From an uncultured Lachnospiraceae bacterium (GTDB lineage Bacteria > Bacillota > Clostridia > Lachnospirales > Lachnospiraceae), in assembly GCA_949740535.1 (NCBI GenBank), contig CATJHO010000094.1, positions 1-54,209 on the forward strand: a stretch of 54,209 bases of DNA, given 5' to 3'. This document shows positions 1-9,558 of this stretch, one piece after another. Position 1 is the first letter of the stretch. Each line of letters starts with the position of its first letter. Position numbers and translations under genes: made by a program. The notes under the pieces were generated by a model. It saw only the letters and a list, made by a program, of their open reading frames with translations. It did not search any database and was not told the origin of the DNA.

Positions 1-2
1 AA

Positions 3-1700
3 ATGATGCCGGAGGATTGCAGAGAGAAAATTATGTCGGATGAGTATGTGGACTTTATCTGGAAGTCTGATTACAGTGTGAGAGAACTGGAGCGGCTGTA
101 CCCGCAGTATTGTGTGCAGATTCTCAATGATTTTTACGCCGTCTTTTATGTGGAGTCCCGTATCCTGGAACAAAACCGCCTTCCCTACAGCTATGAGGTA
201 TTCCCTATTCTCTACACCCTGCTGGAAAATGAAAACCTGGAGAAAAGCGGGATTATGCAGCTTTTGGAGCATTCGGTGCTGCAGCTTCGGGGGGAGGGTG
301 TGATTGTAGGGATCATTGATACAGGGATTGATTACACCAACAACTGCTTCCGAAATCTGGACGGCACCACCCGGATTCTGGAGATCTGGGACCAGGCAGA
401 CCAGAGCGGCCGCCTTCCGGATGGAATCGGCTACGGAAGCGTTTACAATCAGGAGGAAATCAACCAGGCGTTAAAAAGTGATGATCCCTTTGCGGTAGTG
501 CCAAGCAGAGATGAATCGGGACACGGTACACAGGTTGCCAGCATTGCAGCGGGAAGTGCAGATGACAGCCAGGGCTGGACAGGGGCGGCGCCTATGGCAG
601 ATCTGGCCATAGTTAAGCTGAAGCCGGCCAAAAAGCGCCTGATGCGGTACTATATGGTCCGGCCGGAGGCACAGGCTTATCAGGAAAATGACATTATGAT
701 GGGGGTCCGCTATCTCAATGAGCTGGCCTTTCGGGAAAAAAAGCCGCTGGTTCTTTGTATTGCCCTTGGAAGCAACCGGGGCGGCCATGAGGGAACTACA
801 CCCTTATCTGCCGCACTGAATGCGGTGGGAGCACGTTCCGGGCGCTGTGTGGTAGTGGCCGGAGGCAATGAGGCCAACCAGGGACATCATTATTATGGAA
901 ACTTGAGAGATGAGAAGCTTTTCGAAGAGGTAGAGCTTCGGGTGGCAGAAAATGAATACGGGCTTATGATGGAGCTCTGGAGCAGTACGCCGGATCTTCT
1001 GGCAATATCCATGATATCCCCGTCCGGAGAGGAAATTCCCAGAGTATCATCCAGCCTGGTGGGGCAGCAGTACAACTTTCTCTTTGAACGGACGGTTGTG
1101 TATATTGATTTTCAGGCCCTGGATCCTAACAGCGGAGAGGAACTGATTCTCATCCGCATGTATGCCCCCTCTCCGGGGGTGTGGAAGCTGAGAGTGTATG
1201 GAACCAGTGTGATTCACGGCATCTATAATATCTGGCTTCCGGTAAAAGGATTTATATCAGAGGGAACGTTTTTCCCCAATTCCAATCCGGACATTACACT
1301 GACTTCTCCGGCCAATGCAGATACGCCGATTACCGTGGCAGGCTATCAGGTCCAGAACGACAGCATTTACATTGCATCCAGCCGGGGCTATACCCGAAGA
1401 GGGCGGATTAAGCCGGATATTGCAGCGCCCGGTGTGGAGGTGTGCGGCTTTGAACAGGGAAACCGTATTGCCTGTCTGACAGGGACCAGCGCGGCGGCTG
1501 CCATAGCAGCGGGGGCATCGGCTCTGCTTCTGGAATGGGGGATTGTGCGGAACAACCGTCCTTCCATGGGAACCTTTGAGATCAAGCAGCTGATGATCCG
1601 GGGAGCCAGACGCAATCCCAGGGACCTTTACCCTAACCGCTCCTGGGGCTATGGCGCTTTAGACCTTTACAGCAGCTTTCAATTGTTAGGCAGATTTTAG
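3..1700 (+). CDS. S8 family (subtilisin-like) serine peptidase, CspB-like
   Basis: Subtilisin-fold serine protease of about 565 residues. The catalytic triad is visible: Asp106 in GIIDTGID, His174 in ESGHGTQVAS and Ser496 in TGTSAAAAIAAG. A roughly 95-residue N-terminal region precedes the catalytic domain and looks like a prodomain. A long insert (about residues 290-430) separates the His and Ser blocks, as in clostridial Csp-type proteases that process the spore germination enzyme SleC. No secretion signal is seen, which fits an intracellular or spore-associated protease. The first ATG lies two bases from the window edge, so the true start may be upstream; ATG at 33 is another candidate. 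The family is secure from the triad; the Csp-like role is inferred from layout only. No terminator is obvious directly after the stop. Confidence 0.9.
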   Translation: MMPEDCREKIMSDEYVDFIWKSDYSVRELERLYPQYCVQILNDFYAVFYVESRILEQNRLPYSYEVFPILYTLLENENLEKSGIMQLLEHSVLQLRGEGVIVGIIDTGIDYTNNCFRNLDGTTRILEIWDQADQSGRLPDGIGYGSVYNQEEINQALKSDDPFAVVPSRDESGHGTQVASIAAGSADDSQGWTGAAPMADLAIVKLKPAKKRLMRYYMVRPEAQAYQENDIMMGVRYLNELAFREKKPLVLCIALGSNRGGHEGTTPLSAALNAVGARSGRCVVVAGGNEANQGHHYYGNLRDEKLFEEVELRVAENEYGLMMELWSSTPDLLAISMISPSGEEIPRVSSSLVGQQYNFLFERTVVYIDFQALDPNSGEELILIRMYAPSPGVWKLRVYGTSVIHGIYNIWLPVKGFISEGTFFPNSNPDITLTSPANADTPITVAGYQVQNDSIYIASSRGYTRRGRIKPDIAAPGVEVCGFEQGNRIACLTGTSAAAAIAAGASALLLEWGIVRNNRPSMGTFEIKQLMIRGARRNPRDLYPNRSWGYGALDLYSSFQLLGRF

Positions 1701-1793
1701 GAAGGCTAAAAGCAGGGATTATGGAGCTTAAATCTGATACTGCAAAACTTTGAAAGAATAAATATCTTTGAAAAAGTCTATCCTTTTGGTCAG

Positions 1794-1823
1794 TTTACTT
1801 TTTTGAATTCAGTCCGGTATAAT
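1794..1823 (+). promoter_or_regulatory. Sigma-A type promoter for leader ORF/regulator
   Basis: TTTACT (1794-1799), an 18-base spacer, then a perfect TATAAT (1818-1823). It lies 70 bases before the short ORF at 1893 and is the only strong promoter in the 1701-2051 gap. The -35 box is weak. Confidence 0.5.
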
Positions 1824-1892
1824 ATGGTAAAAGATAAACGGACTTAGCTTTCGTTTTTACTGGATTATGCGAAAAAGGAGCTGACTTACCCT

Positions 1893-1964
1893 ATGAACAG
1901 AAAGGATAACTTATCAGAACAGAACACTTTTTTGCTGCGATGCTTTTGGGATAAGTTTTTATAA
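1893..1964 (+). CDS. Putative 23-residue leader peptide
   Basis: A short ORF starting ATG at 1893 and ending TAA at 1962-1964. It begins MNRKDNLSEQ and ends LLRCFWDKFL. An AAGGAG sequence (1875-1880) precedes the start by about 12 bases, a little far but usable. The stop codon lies one base before a perfect 19-bp terminator hairpin (1966-2012), and a TATAAT promoter lies upstream. A ribosome at the stop codon would cover the left arm of the hairpin, which is the geometry expected for a regulatory leader peptide controlling read-through into the gene at 2052. I do not recognise the peptide. It could instead be a signalling peptide or chance. Confidence 0.45.
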   Translation: MNRKDNLSEQNTFLLRCFWDKFL

Positions 1965-1965
1965 G

Positions 1966-2021
1966 GCTATCAGCCAGCGGAACGAGAAAACTGCGTTCCG
2001 CTGGCTGATAGCTCCTTTTTT
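1966..2021 (+). terminator. Strong intrinsic terminator / candidate attenuator
   Basis: Perfect 19-bp inverted repeat, arms 1966-1984 and 1994-2012 with a 9-base A-rich loop, followed by TCC and six T (2016-2021). It sits between the leader ORF and the regulator gene, whose own Shine-Dalgarno AAAGGAAAG follows at about 2036. No separate strong promoter is seen between the hairpin and 2052, so transcription of the regulator probably depends on read-through. Confidence 0.85.
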
Positions 2022-2051
2022 ATGTACAAAATATAAAGGAAAGAGTCTTTT

Positions 2052-4491
2052 ATGTTAGAGAAAAAAATTAATAAAATCAAATATTATGTGCGTCCCAAGA
2101 GAGCATGGGAGCAGATGAAAGCAGCATGGACACTTAAGCAGACAGTCTATCTCTATGGTGTAACGGGAGCCGGAAAAACTTCGCTTGCAGCAGATTTTCT
2201 TGATAAGAAGCAGTTCTATTATGTTTCTATGTCAGATACCGGAATTGATGAGGCTGCCAGAGAAATACAGGAAAAGCTGGACATTGCACAGCCTAAAACG
2301 GGGGGGTATTTTTGTAATTGACGATTTATATCTTCTGGAAACACAGGAAGAGCGCAATGTCTGTGAGTGTCTGATAGAAAAGCTTTGTAGCAGAAGAGAT
2401 GTATGGCTGGTGCTGATTTCCAGAGCGCCGTTGCCGGGATGGCTCACATCTCTTTACATTCGCTATATTTTTATAACAATCGGTGAGGAGAGTCTTTTCC
2501 TGACAGAAAAGGAACAGGAGTGTTATCTGGAGAAATGGGAGCTTTTTCCCACAAAAGTTGCGTGTAAAAGGATCTGGGATTTGGGCGGCGGCATTCCCCT
2601 GTTTCTTCGGATTGTGTCTATGAGACTGAAAGAACTGCCAGAACTGGAAAACTTAGAGGAGCAGGAGGAAGCAGAACTTGAAGCTGTAGAGAAATCCAGA
2701 AAGGATTTATGGAATTATTGTGAATCGTATGTGTGTGATCAGTTGGATGTGGAATTTCAGGAATTTCTGGCAGCAGTATCGATTGTAGAGCAGTTTGATC
2801 TGTCCATGGCACAACAGCTCACAAAGAAAAAGGATGCAGGCAGGCTGATACGGCAGATACAGGAAACAGGAAACTTCTTGCAGGAGTACAGGAAAAATGA
2901 TCGGAGTATCTATGAGCTGAGGCTTCCTGTAAAATATTCCATGCGCCGCCGGCTTTCGGCAAGATACCCTCAGGATTATATCAAAGAGCTTTATTACAGC
3001 GCCGGAAACAGCTATGAGCTGGATGGAAATGTGAAAGAGGCGCTCCGTATGTATGAGCTGTGCCACAACAAAGAGGGCATTTCCCGAATACTAATTGACA
3101 ATATGAGAAAGAACCCGGCGTCCGGGGAATATATGGAACTGAAGCACTATTATCTGATGCTGCCAAAGGAAAAGATTCTGGAGAGTGTGGAACTGATGGC
3201 AGGAATGAGTATGCTGCAGTCTATGCTTTTAAATGAGGAGGAAAGCGAACGCTGGTATCGGGAACTTGCCGCCTATGCAAAAGAGCAGACAGGGGGAATG
3301 AAAAGGGCAGCACAAGAGAGACTTTTGTATCTTGATATTGGCCTGCCCCATAGAGGGATTGTCCGGATGACGGACCTGATGAAGCGGGCGGGATTGTTTC
3401 TGACAGATAGAAAGGTATCCCTTCCGGAGTTTTCCGTTACCAGCAATCTGCCCTCTATGATGAATGGGGGAAAGGATTTTTGTGAATGGAGCAGAAGGGA
3501 CAGGGAACTTGCAAAGAGTCTTGGAAAGATTGTCTCTTCTGTACTCGGAAAATATGGAAAAGGTCTGGTGGATCTGGCTCTTGCGGAAAGCTTTTTTGAA
3601 AAAGGCGGGGATGATTATGAGGTGTCTTCTCTTGCAGGCAGGGGCAGAATGAAGGCGGAAAGCGGTGGTAAGATGGAACAGGTCTTTGTGGCGGTTGGAA
3701 TTCTCACACAGCTGTCCATTTTGAATAATCATCTGGAGGAAGCCGTGGATATGCTGGAGAATTTTCGTCAGACAGCTGAACAGGAGGCACCAAGGCTGCT
3801 GCCCAATATACGCGCTTTGTCGGTAAGGATGGACTTATACAGGGGCAGGATCGGCGAAGCCCGACGGTGGCTTGTGGAAGCACCGAAGGAAGATGCGGAA
3901 TTTATCACCCTGGAACGGTACCGCTATCTTTTGAAGGTACGGGTATATCTGGCAATGGGACGGAAAGAAAAAGCGCTGCTGCTATTAGATAAGCTGCGTT
4001 TTTATGCAGAAAAAATGCACAGGATTTATATCGGAATCGAGGTTCTGATTCTGTCAGCAGTTGCAATGTACCGCATGGGAAAGGATGGCTGGCAGGAAAT
4101 CCTGCAGGAAGCGGTGGAAAGAGCAGAAGATTATCATTTCGTGCGGATTCTTACAAGGGAAGGAACTGCCCTTTGGGAACTTCTGAAAACGGGTACAGTT
4201 ACCTGGAAGGATCCAGAGTATAAAAAACAGGTCATGGCGGAATGTGAATGTATGGCAGACTTTTATCCGGCATATTTAAAGGAAAAGCAGGAAGGAAACG
4301 TATTCCTGACAGATAAGGCGCTGAAAATTCTGCGGCTTCAGGCGGAAGGCCTGTCGGTGGAAAAGATCGCGGATCAGATGGGATTATCCCAGGCAGGTGT
4401 AAAGTATTACAATCGGGAAACCTATAAAAAACTGAGCGTGAAGAATAAGACAGCTGCTGTGCTGGAAGCAAGGAACAGAGGGCTTTTGTAA
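2052..4491 (+). pseudogene. STAND/MalT-like LuxR-family regulator, frameshifted at a G7 tract
   Basis: Two overlapping reading frames together make one protein of about 812 residues. The first (2052-2321) has Walker A GVTGAGKTS and stops soon after seven G at 2300-2306. The second frame, open to 4491, carries Walker B (FVIDDL) right after the tract, a helical TPR-like middle, and a C-terminal LuxR helix-turn-helix (LSVEKIADQMGLSQAGVKYY). Removing one G gives an uninterrupted join TGGIFVIDDL. The layout matches MalT-type signal-transduction ATPases that activate neighbouring operons. The gene is followed after 25 bases by the surface protein at 4517, a likely target. The break could be a sequencing error, a real mutation, or a phase-variable tract. 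The rest of the ORF is intact, which argues against old decay. Confidence 0.8.
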
Positions 4492-4516
4492 AAGTTTTGA
4501 AAGGGAAAGGATGTAG

Positions 4517-6772
4517 ATGATGATAGGACAGCAGCGAAAGAAAATCAGGAAGATATTTGTATTGAGATTTGCCGCAATACTCACTGGGAGCGTGATAGGC
4601 TTTTTTGTATTTGCGGTGACCGCTTTGGCCCGTGACGGAGAGATTCAGGTTGATGTGGCGGAAGGCGGGAATCTGGAGGATGGTTATTATAAGATCGCTT
4701 ATGATGGCACAAGGACCTCAGGAACGGAAAGCGATTACAATGTTCGTTACGATTCGTCTACACATACGTTGACTTTGAAAGATGTTAAGTTTCATACATC
4801 GAATTCAAAGGGCATTAACTTCATCTATTCCGAAACTAAAGGGGCAGCGGTTATAGAACTTATCGGGGAAAACGAGATCACAAGTAATAGATTTGGGATA
4901 TCTGCCTACAGGGAAGGCTCAATCCCAAGTTCCAATGCTGATGTGGAAGCAAGCCTGACCATAAAAGGAAGCGGCACGCTTAAAATCAATTCCGCATGGG
5001 GAATTGTGGCATCAAATCTGACGATTGATGGAAGCAGACTGGATCTTACGACTGGGGGACAGACTGCCTTGCGGATTCACCGGGATTTGCTCATTCGCAA
5101 TAATGCAGATATTACCACCCATGATACAGGCGACGGAGGGGATATCTATGCGGATCGATCTGTGCGGATTCTTGACAGTAACATTGATCTGAGCAGTATT
5201 CAGGTAGAGTATCCTGCTGTCTATGTAGCGAATAATTATTGTCCGGAAAATCTGTTGATCAAGCCTGCCTTTGTTGTTGAGAGGAGCAGCCTGACGATTG
5301 GCGGATTGGCAGACAGTTCTTTGGGATTTTCCGTTTATGTGTCTCTGGGAGGGGCAGAGATATCCGATTCTGTTCTGAAAGCTGTGAACAAAAGAGCTGG
5401 GATTGCTGTGGCGGACGGAGCGTTGGAAATTATTGGGGATTCGACAGTCAGTACAGGAGAAAACGTGGCTGTTCGGGCACTGGAATCTGCGAAAATAGGT
5501 GAAGAGGTTGAGATTACCGGCGCGCGTGCGGAGGGAAAGCCTCTGGTTAATAACGGCCTGATCTGTATGCCGGACAGCATTACAGAGGATGAATTGAATG
5601 GCACGCTGCACTACTATGGAGGCGGCACGGTAAAGCTGGGAGATGATAAAACGTACCACTCCGTGAGATTTGATTTAAAAGACGGGACGCCGCTGGATAA
5701 GATTGAGACGCAATGGGTCCTGGATGGCAATATGGCAGCAGCGCCCTCGGATCCGCAAAAAGAAGGATCCCGTTTTACAGGATGGTCGGAACAGAATGGC
5801 GGCATATGGAATTTTACAGAAAATTCTATAACGAAAAGCATGATTTTTCTTGCCGGCTGGAAGCAGGAGAATACTGAGAGTGCTGAAAGCACAGGAAACA
5901 CTTCCAAGCCGTCGGGAGAGACAGGCCGGCAGACAGGTTCCGGCGGCGGGGCAGGAAGCAGGGGAACTTTGGAGCGTGTGGATTCCACAGAGAAGCCGGC
6001 AACTTCCGGAATCAGACAGGCCGGGAAGGATACGAAAGACGGCGGTCCAGAGCCTTTTATCAAAGGAGACAATGGAAAGGAAGGCTGGGAAGTGATCCGT
6101 GAGGAGACGGCGCATACAAAAGACGGAGGAACGATTATCATAAACATGAACGGCACGGTTATCGTGCCGGGGGAAGTGCTGGATGAAATCAAAGGCAGGG
6201 ACATTACCATGGTATTTGACATGGGCGGCAAAGTCCAGTGGCGTGTAAACGGCCAGAGCATCAAAAATGACAGGATAGAAGATATTGACTTTTCCGTCAA
6301 GACCAGAACGGATGCCATACCGATTGATGTTATAAACCGAGTTACCGGGGAATGTTACAGCATTCAGATAAGCCTTGCCCACAAGGGAGAATTTGGATTT
6401 ACGGCAGTGCTTTCTATAAATATGGAAGAATGGAATGCAGGATTGTATGCAAATCTTTTCTACTATAATGAGACAGAGGGAGAGATGGAGTTTATCTGTG
6501 CGGATGAAATCGCAGAGGACGGCACGGCAGAGCTTACATTTACCCATGCATCTGCCTACGCCATTGTTATCGATACAAAACCCATGAACGGAGAGGAAAC
6601 AGAGGAGCTGCCTGAGGCAGAGATGAATGAGAATGAAGGTGAGCATGAAATATCCACAGAGAGGGCGGCACAAGACAGGACAGGGAATTACAGGCAGGCG
6701 TTTGTGATTGGAGCGCTGGTGATAGCTGCAGGAGCAGGATATTTCTTTGTGATGAAAAAGAAGTCCAGGTGA
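4517..6772 (+). CDS. Secreted beta-helix surface protein with C-terminal membrane anchor
   Basis: About 751 residues. The N-terminus is a signal peptide (basic start RKKIRK, hydrophobic stretch, cleavage plausible after VTALA). Residues about 50-390 consist of repeated short strands with turns such as LTIKGSGTLKI and LTIDGSRLDL, as in right-handed beta-helix or carbohydrate-binding surface proteins. An InlB-type repeat follows (QWVLDGNMAAAPSDPQKEGS ... FTGW). A Ser/Gly/Thr/Lys-rich linker, a further folded domain, and a C-terminal hydrophobic segment (FVIGALVIAAGAGYFFVM) with a KKKSR tail complete it. There is no LPXTG motif, so it is probably tail-anchored. It begins 25 bases after the LuxR-type regulator, probably in the same transcript. 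A second ATG (4520) is equally possible. Substrate unknown. Confidence 0.8.
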   Translation: MMIGQQRKKIRKIFVLRFAAILTGSVIGFFVFAVTALARDGEIQVDVAEGGNLEDGYYKIAYDGTRTSGTESDYNVRYDSSTHTLTLKDVKFHTSNSKGINFIYSETKGAAVIELIGENEITSNRFGISAYREGSIPSSNADVEASLTIKGSGTLKINSAWGIVASNLTIDGSRLDLTTGGQTALRIHRDLLIRNNADITTHDTGDGGDIYADRSVRILDSNIDLSSIQVEYPAVYVANNYCPENLLIKPAFVVERSSLTIGGLADSSLGFSVYVSLGGAEISDSVLKAVNKRAGIAVADGALEIIGDSTVSTGENVAVRALESAKIGEEVEITGARAEGKPLVNNGLICMPDSITEDELNGTLHYYGGGTVKLGDDKTYHSVRFDLKDGTPLDKIETQWVLDGNMAAAPSDPQKEGSRFTGWSEQNGGIWNFTENSITKSMIFLAGWKQENTESAESTGNTSKPSGETGRQTGSGGGAGSRGTLERVDSTEKPATSGIRQAGKDTKDGGPEPFIKGDNGKEGWEVIREETAHTKDGGTIIINMNGTVIVPGEVLDEIKGRDITMVFDMGGKVQWRVNGQSIKNDRIEDIDFSVKTRTDAIPIDVINRVTGECYSIQISLAHKGEFGFTAVLSINMEEWNAGLYANLFYYNETEGEMEFICADEIAEDGTAELTFTHASAYAIVIDTKPMNGEETEELPEAEMNENEGEHEISTERAAQDRTGNYRQAFVIGALVIAAGAGYFFVMKKKSR

Positions 6773-6812
6773 GCCGGATTTTTTCGGATCTGATGCTTGG
6801 CAGATTTTAAGG

Positions 6813-6841
6813 TTGCACCCCGGATAAAAATCGACTATAAT
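6813..6841 (+). promoter_or_regulatory. Sigma-A promoter of icd
   Basis: TTGCAC (6813-6818), a 17-base spacer and TATAAT (6836-6841). A small hairpin, TCGGCT-TCC-AGCCGA (6853-6867), lies in the 5' leader just before the GAGGAGG Shine-Dalgarno of icd. Confidence 0.75.
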
Positions 6842-6884
6842 GGAGAACAGAATCGGCTTCCAGCCGAAAATCTGAGGAGGACGA

Positions 6885-8105
6885 ATGATGGAAAAAATAA
6901 AAATGGCCACCCCATTAGTTGAAATGGACGGGGATGAGATGACGCGGATTCTCTGGAAAATGATCAAAGAAGAGCTTCTGCTCCCCTTTGTGGATTTGAA
7001 TACAGAATATTACGATCTGGGCCTTGAAAAGCGCAATGCCACAAATGATCAGATTACAGTGGATGCGGCAGAAGCTGCCAAGAAATACAAGGTTGCGGTA
7101 AAGTGCGCCACCATCACCCCCAATGCGGCCCGCATGGAGGAATATGGCTTAAAGGAGATGTGGAAGAGCCCCAATGGCACCATCCGTGCCATCTTAGACG
7201 GCACGGTATTCCGTGTGCCCATTATTGTAAAGGGCATTGAGCCTTATGTGAAAACCTGGAAAAAGCCCATTACCGTAGCCCGGCACGCCTATGGTGATGT
7301 GTACAAAGCTTCCGAGATCCGGGTTCCGGGACCGGGAAAGTGCGAGCTGGTATTCACAGGGGAGGACGGAAGCGAGATCCGTGAGACGGTTCACAATTTC
7401 AAAGAGGGCGGAATTGCGCAGGGAATGCATAATCTGGAGAGCTCTGTGGAAAGCTTTGCAAGGAGCTGTTTTTCCTATGCGGTTTCCCAGAAGCAGGATC
7501 TGTGGTTTGCCACAAAGGATACCATTTCCAAGAAATATGATCATTATTTTAAAGATGTGTTCCAGGAAATCTATGAGAAGGAATACAAAACGGAATTTGA
7601 GCGTCTGGGTATCACCTATTTCTATACGCTGATTGACGATGCAGTGGCCAGAGTGGTGAAATCTGAGGGCGGTTACATCTGGGCCTGCAAGAATTATGAC
7701 GGGGATGTGATGAGTGATCTCATTGCCACAGCCTTTGGCTCTCTGGCCATGATGACGTCTGTTCTGGTGTCGCCCCATGGTTACTTCGAGTATGAGGCGG
7801 CCCATGGAACGGTACAGCGCCATTATTATAAGCATTTGAAGGGAGAGGAGACCTCTACCAACTCGATGGCAACGATTTTTGCCTGGTCAGGAGCTCTGCG
7901 TAAAAGGGGAGAGCTGGATGAGAATCAGGCTCTGATGAACTTTGCCGATAAGCTGGAGGAAGCATCCCTTGCCACCATTGAGTCCGGGAAAATGACAAAG
8001 GATCTGGCGCTGATTACCACCCTTGCAGATCCCGTAGTCCTGTCCAGCGGGGCCTTTATCAAAGAAATCCGAAGTACCTTAGAGGAACTTTTACATGCTG
8101 TTTAA
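6885..8105 (+). CDS. icd: NADP-dependent isocitrate dehydrogenase, eukaryote-like type
   Basis: 406 residues, the usual length for the homodimeric eukaryote-like subfamily. It oxidatively decarboxylates isocitrate to 2-oxoglutarate with NADP, feeding glutamate synthesis in an anaerobe. Visible signatures are the substrate loop KSPNGTIR (about residues 94-101), [12 protein letters not shown], the metal-binding segment [10 protein letters not shown], and the cofactor region [16 protein letters not shown], where Arg and His fit NADP preference. ATG at 6885 follows GAGGAGG closely; ATG at 6888 is an alternative. The last 11 bases overlap the start of the MBOAT gene, so the two are probably cotranscribed and translationally coupled, an unusual partnership for icd. 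Confidence 0.96.
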   Translation: MMEKIKMATPLVEMDGDEMTRILWKMIKEELLLPFVDLNTEYYDLGLEKRNATNDQITVDAAEAAKKYKVAVKCATITPNAARMEEYGLKEMWKSPNGTIRAILDGTVFRVPIIVKGIEPYVKTWKKPITVARHAYGDVYKASEIRVPGPGKCELVFTGEDGSEIRETVHNFKEGGIAQGMHNLESSVESFARSCFSYAVSQKQDLWFATKDTISKKYDHYFKDVFQEIYEKEYKTEFERLGITYFYTLIDDAVARVVKSEGGYIWACKNYDGDVMSDLIATAFGSLAMMTSVLVSPHGYFEYEAAHGTVQRHYYKHLKGEETSTNSMATIFAWSGALRKRGELDENQALMNFADKLEEASLATIESGKMTKDLALITTLADPVVLSSGAFIKEIRSTLEELLHAV

Positions 8106-9549
8106 TTCCAATGCGTTTTACGTATTTCTGCCCATTGTATTTGCCGTCTATTGGATCATACCGGCCAGATACCGATGGGGGATTCTGTTCCTTTCCAGCT
8201 ACTACTTTTATATGAGCTGGAATGTGAAATACGTAACCCTGATTCTTACCACCACACTGGTGTCCTACGGGACAGCTCTGCTGATGGAGCGGACAGAAGA
8301 CCGGAAGAAGAAAAAGCTGTGCATGGCCACAGCCCTGCTGATCAGCCTGGGAATTCTCTTCTTCTTTAAATATTTTGACTTTTTAAGCGAGAGTCTTCGG
8401 GATGTGTTGAAAAGGTTTGCCATACCCATGCACAGGACCACACTGGACCTGATGCTGCCGGTGGGCATTTCTTTCTACACCTTCCAGACCTTAAGCTATG
8501 TGATAGATGTATATCGGGGAGAAGTCAGGGCCTGTCGTCATCTGGGAAAATATGCTACGTTTATAGCGTTTTTTCCTCAGCTGGTAGCCGGGCCTATTGA
8601 GCGTACCAGGAATCTTCTTCCCCAGATCGAAGGAGAGCACACCTTTCACGCAGAGAAAGGGATTCATGGAGCCAAAATGATCGCCTGGGGCTTTTTTAAG
8701 AAAGTGGCCATAGCCGATACGGTGGCGGTCTATGTGGATACGGTGTATAAGGTGCCGCATCACTTTACAGGCTTTCCGCTGCTTCTGGCTACGCTTTTGT
8801 TTACCTTTCAGATTTACTGTGATTTTTCCGGCTATTCAGATATTGCAGTGGGGACGGCCGAGCTTCTGGATATTGATTTGATGACCAACTTTAGAAGCCC
8901 TTATTTTGCTTCCTCGATCCGGGAATTCTGGAGCAGATGGCATATTTCCCTTTCCACCTGGTTTCGGGATTATGTCTATATCCCCCTGGGGGGGAACCGG
9001 AAAGGCCTCTGGCGGACCAGGTGGAATCTTCTGGTAACCTTTCTGGTCAGCGGCCTCTGGCATGGGGCCAATTGGACCTATGTCCTCTGGGGAGGCGTCC
9101 ACGGCCTGGGGCAGATTCTGGAGCGGGAGTGGAACCGGATTTTTCCTGCAGACCGGAAAAAGAAGAAGTGGCTTTCTGTGGGCCTGACCTTTGCATTTGT
9201 CAGCCTTGCCTGGGTGTTTTTCCGGGCAGATGACATCAAGGACGCAGGCTATGTGCTGGCGCACCTCTTTGACGGCATTACCAATCCAGCCGCCTATCTG
9301 GCAGAGGGACGGCGTCAGTTCCAGATGGCAGGCATGGTTCAGGCATCCGGCATGAAGACCCTGCTCACCAGCTGTCTGTGTATTCTGGTTCTGCTGGCAC
9401 ATGACTATCTGGAGCAGACAAAGAGTGTCTGGGAACGGCTGGGCAGGCTTAAAAAGCCTCTCCGTTATGCCCTGTATTTTCTCCTGTTGTTCGTGATTCT
9501 CTACAGCCGCCAGCTGGGAGAGTACGAATTTGTATACTTCCAATTCTAG
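8095..9549 (+). CDS. MBOAT family O-acyltransferase (AlgI/DltB-like)
   Basis: 484-residue polytopic membrane protein with about ten hydrophobic segments. The MBOAT core is clear: [60 protein letters not shown], and the catalytic His323 in [15 protein letters not shown]. Such proteins move acyl groups, usually acetyl, across the membrane to an extracytoplasmic sugar or polymer (alginate AlgI, PatA, DltB for D-alanine). Its ATG overlaps the end of icd by 11 bases, with GAGGAA as Shine-Dalgarno inside icd. The next gene, 9 bases on, is an SGNH-like partner, the usual second half of such an acylation system. No dlt or alginate genes are nearby, so the acceptor polymer is unknown. Confidence 0.93.
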   Translation: MLFNSNAFYVFLPIVFAVYWIIPARYRWGILFLSSYYFYMSWNVKYVTLILTTTLVSYGTALLMERTEDRKKKKLCMATALLISLGILFFFKYFDFLSESLRDVLKRFAIPMHRTTLDLMLPVGISFYTFQTLSYVIDVYRGEVRACRHLGKYATFIAFFPQLVAGPIERTRNLLPQIEGEHTFHAEKGIHGAKMIAWGFFKKVAIADTVAVYVDTVYKVPHHFTGFPLLLATLLFTFQIYCDFSGYSDIAVGTAELLDIDLMTNFRSPYFASSIREFWSRWHISLSTWFRDYVYIPLGGNRKGLWRTRWNLLVTFLVSGLWHGANWTYVLWGGVHGLGQILEREWNRIFPADRKKKKWLSVGLTFAFVSLAWVFFRADDIKDAGYVLAHLFDGITNPAAYLAEGRRQFQMAGMVQASGMKTLLTSCLCILVLLAHDYLEQTKSVWERLGRLKKPLRYALYFLLLFVILYSRQLGEYEFVYFQF

Positions 9550-9558
9550 GAGACTTAG

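Noticed and set aside
5675-6967. 430-codon open frame on the minus strand antisense to the surface protein
   Set aside because: It is out of step with start sites and ribosome sites, has no family resemblance, and the plus-strand protein has a clear signal peptide and anchor.
8985-8997. Second G7 tract (in the MBOAT gene) as a phase-variation site
   Set aside because: It is in frame with the protein motifs on both sides and shows no break.
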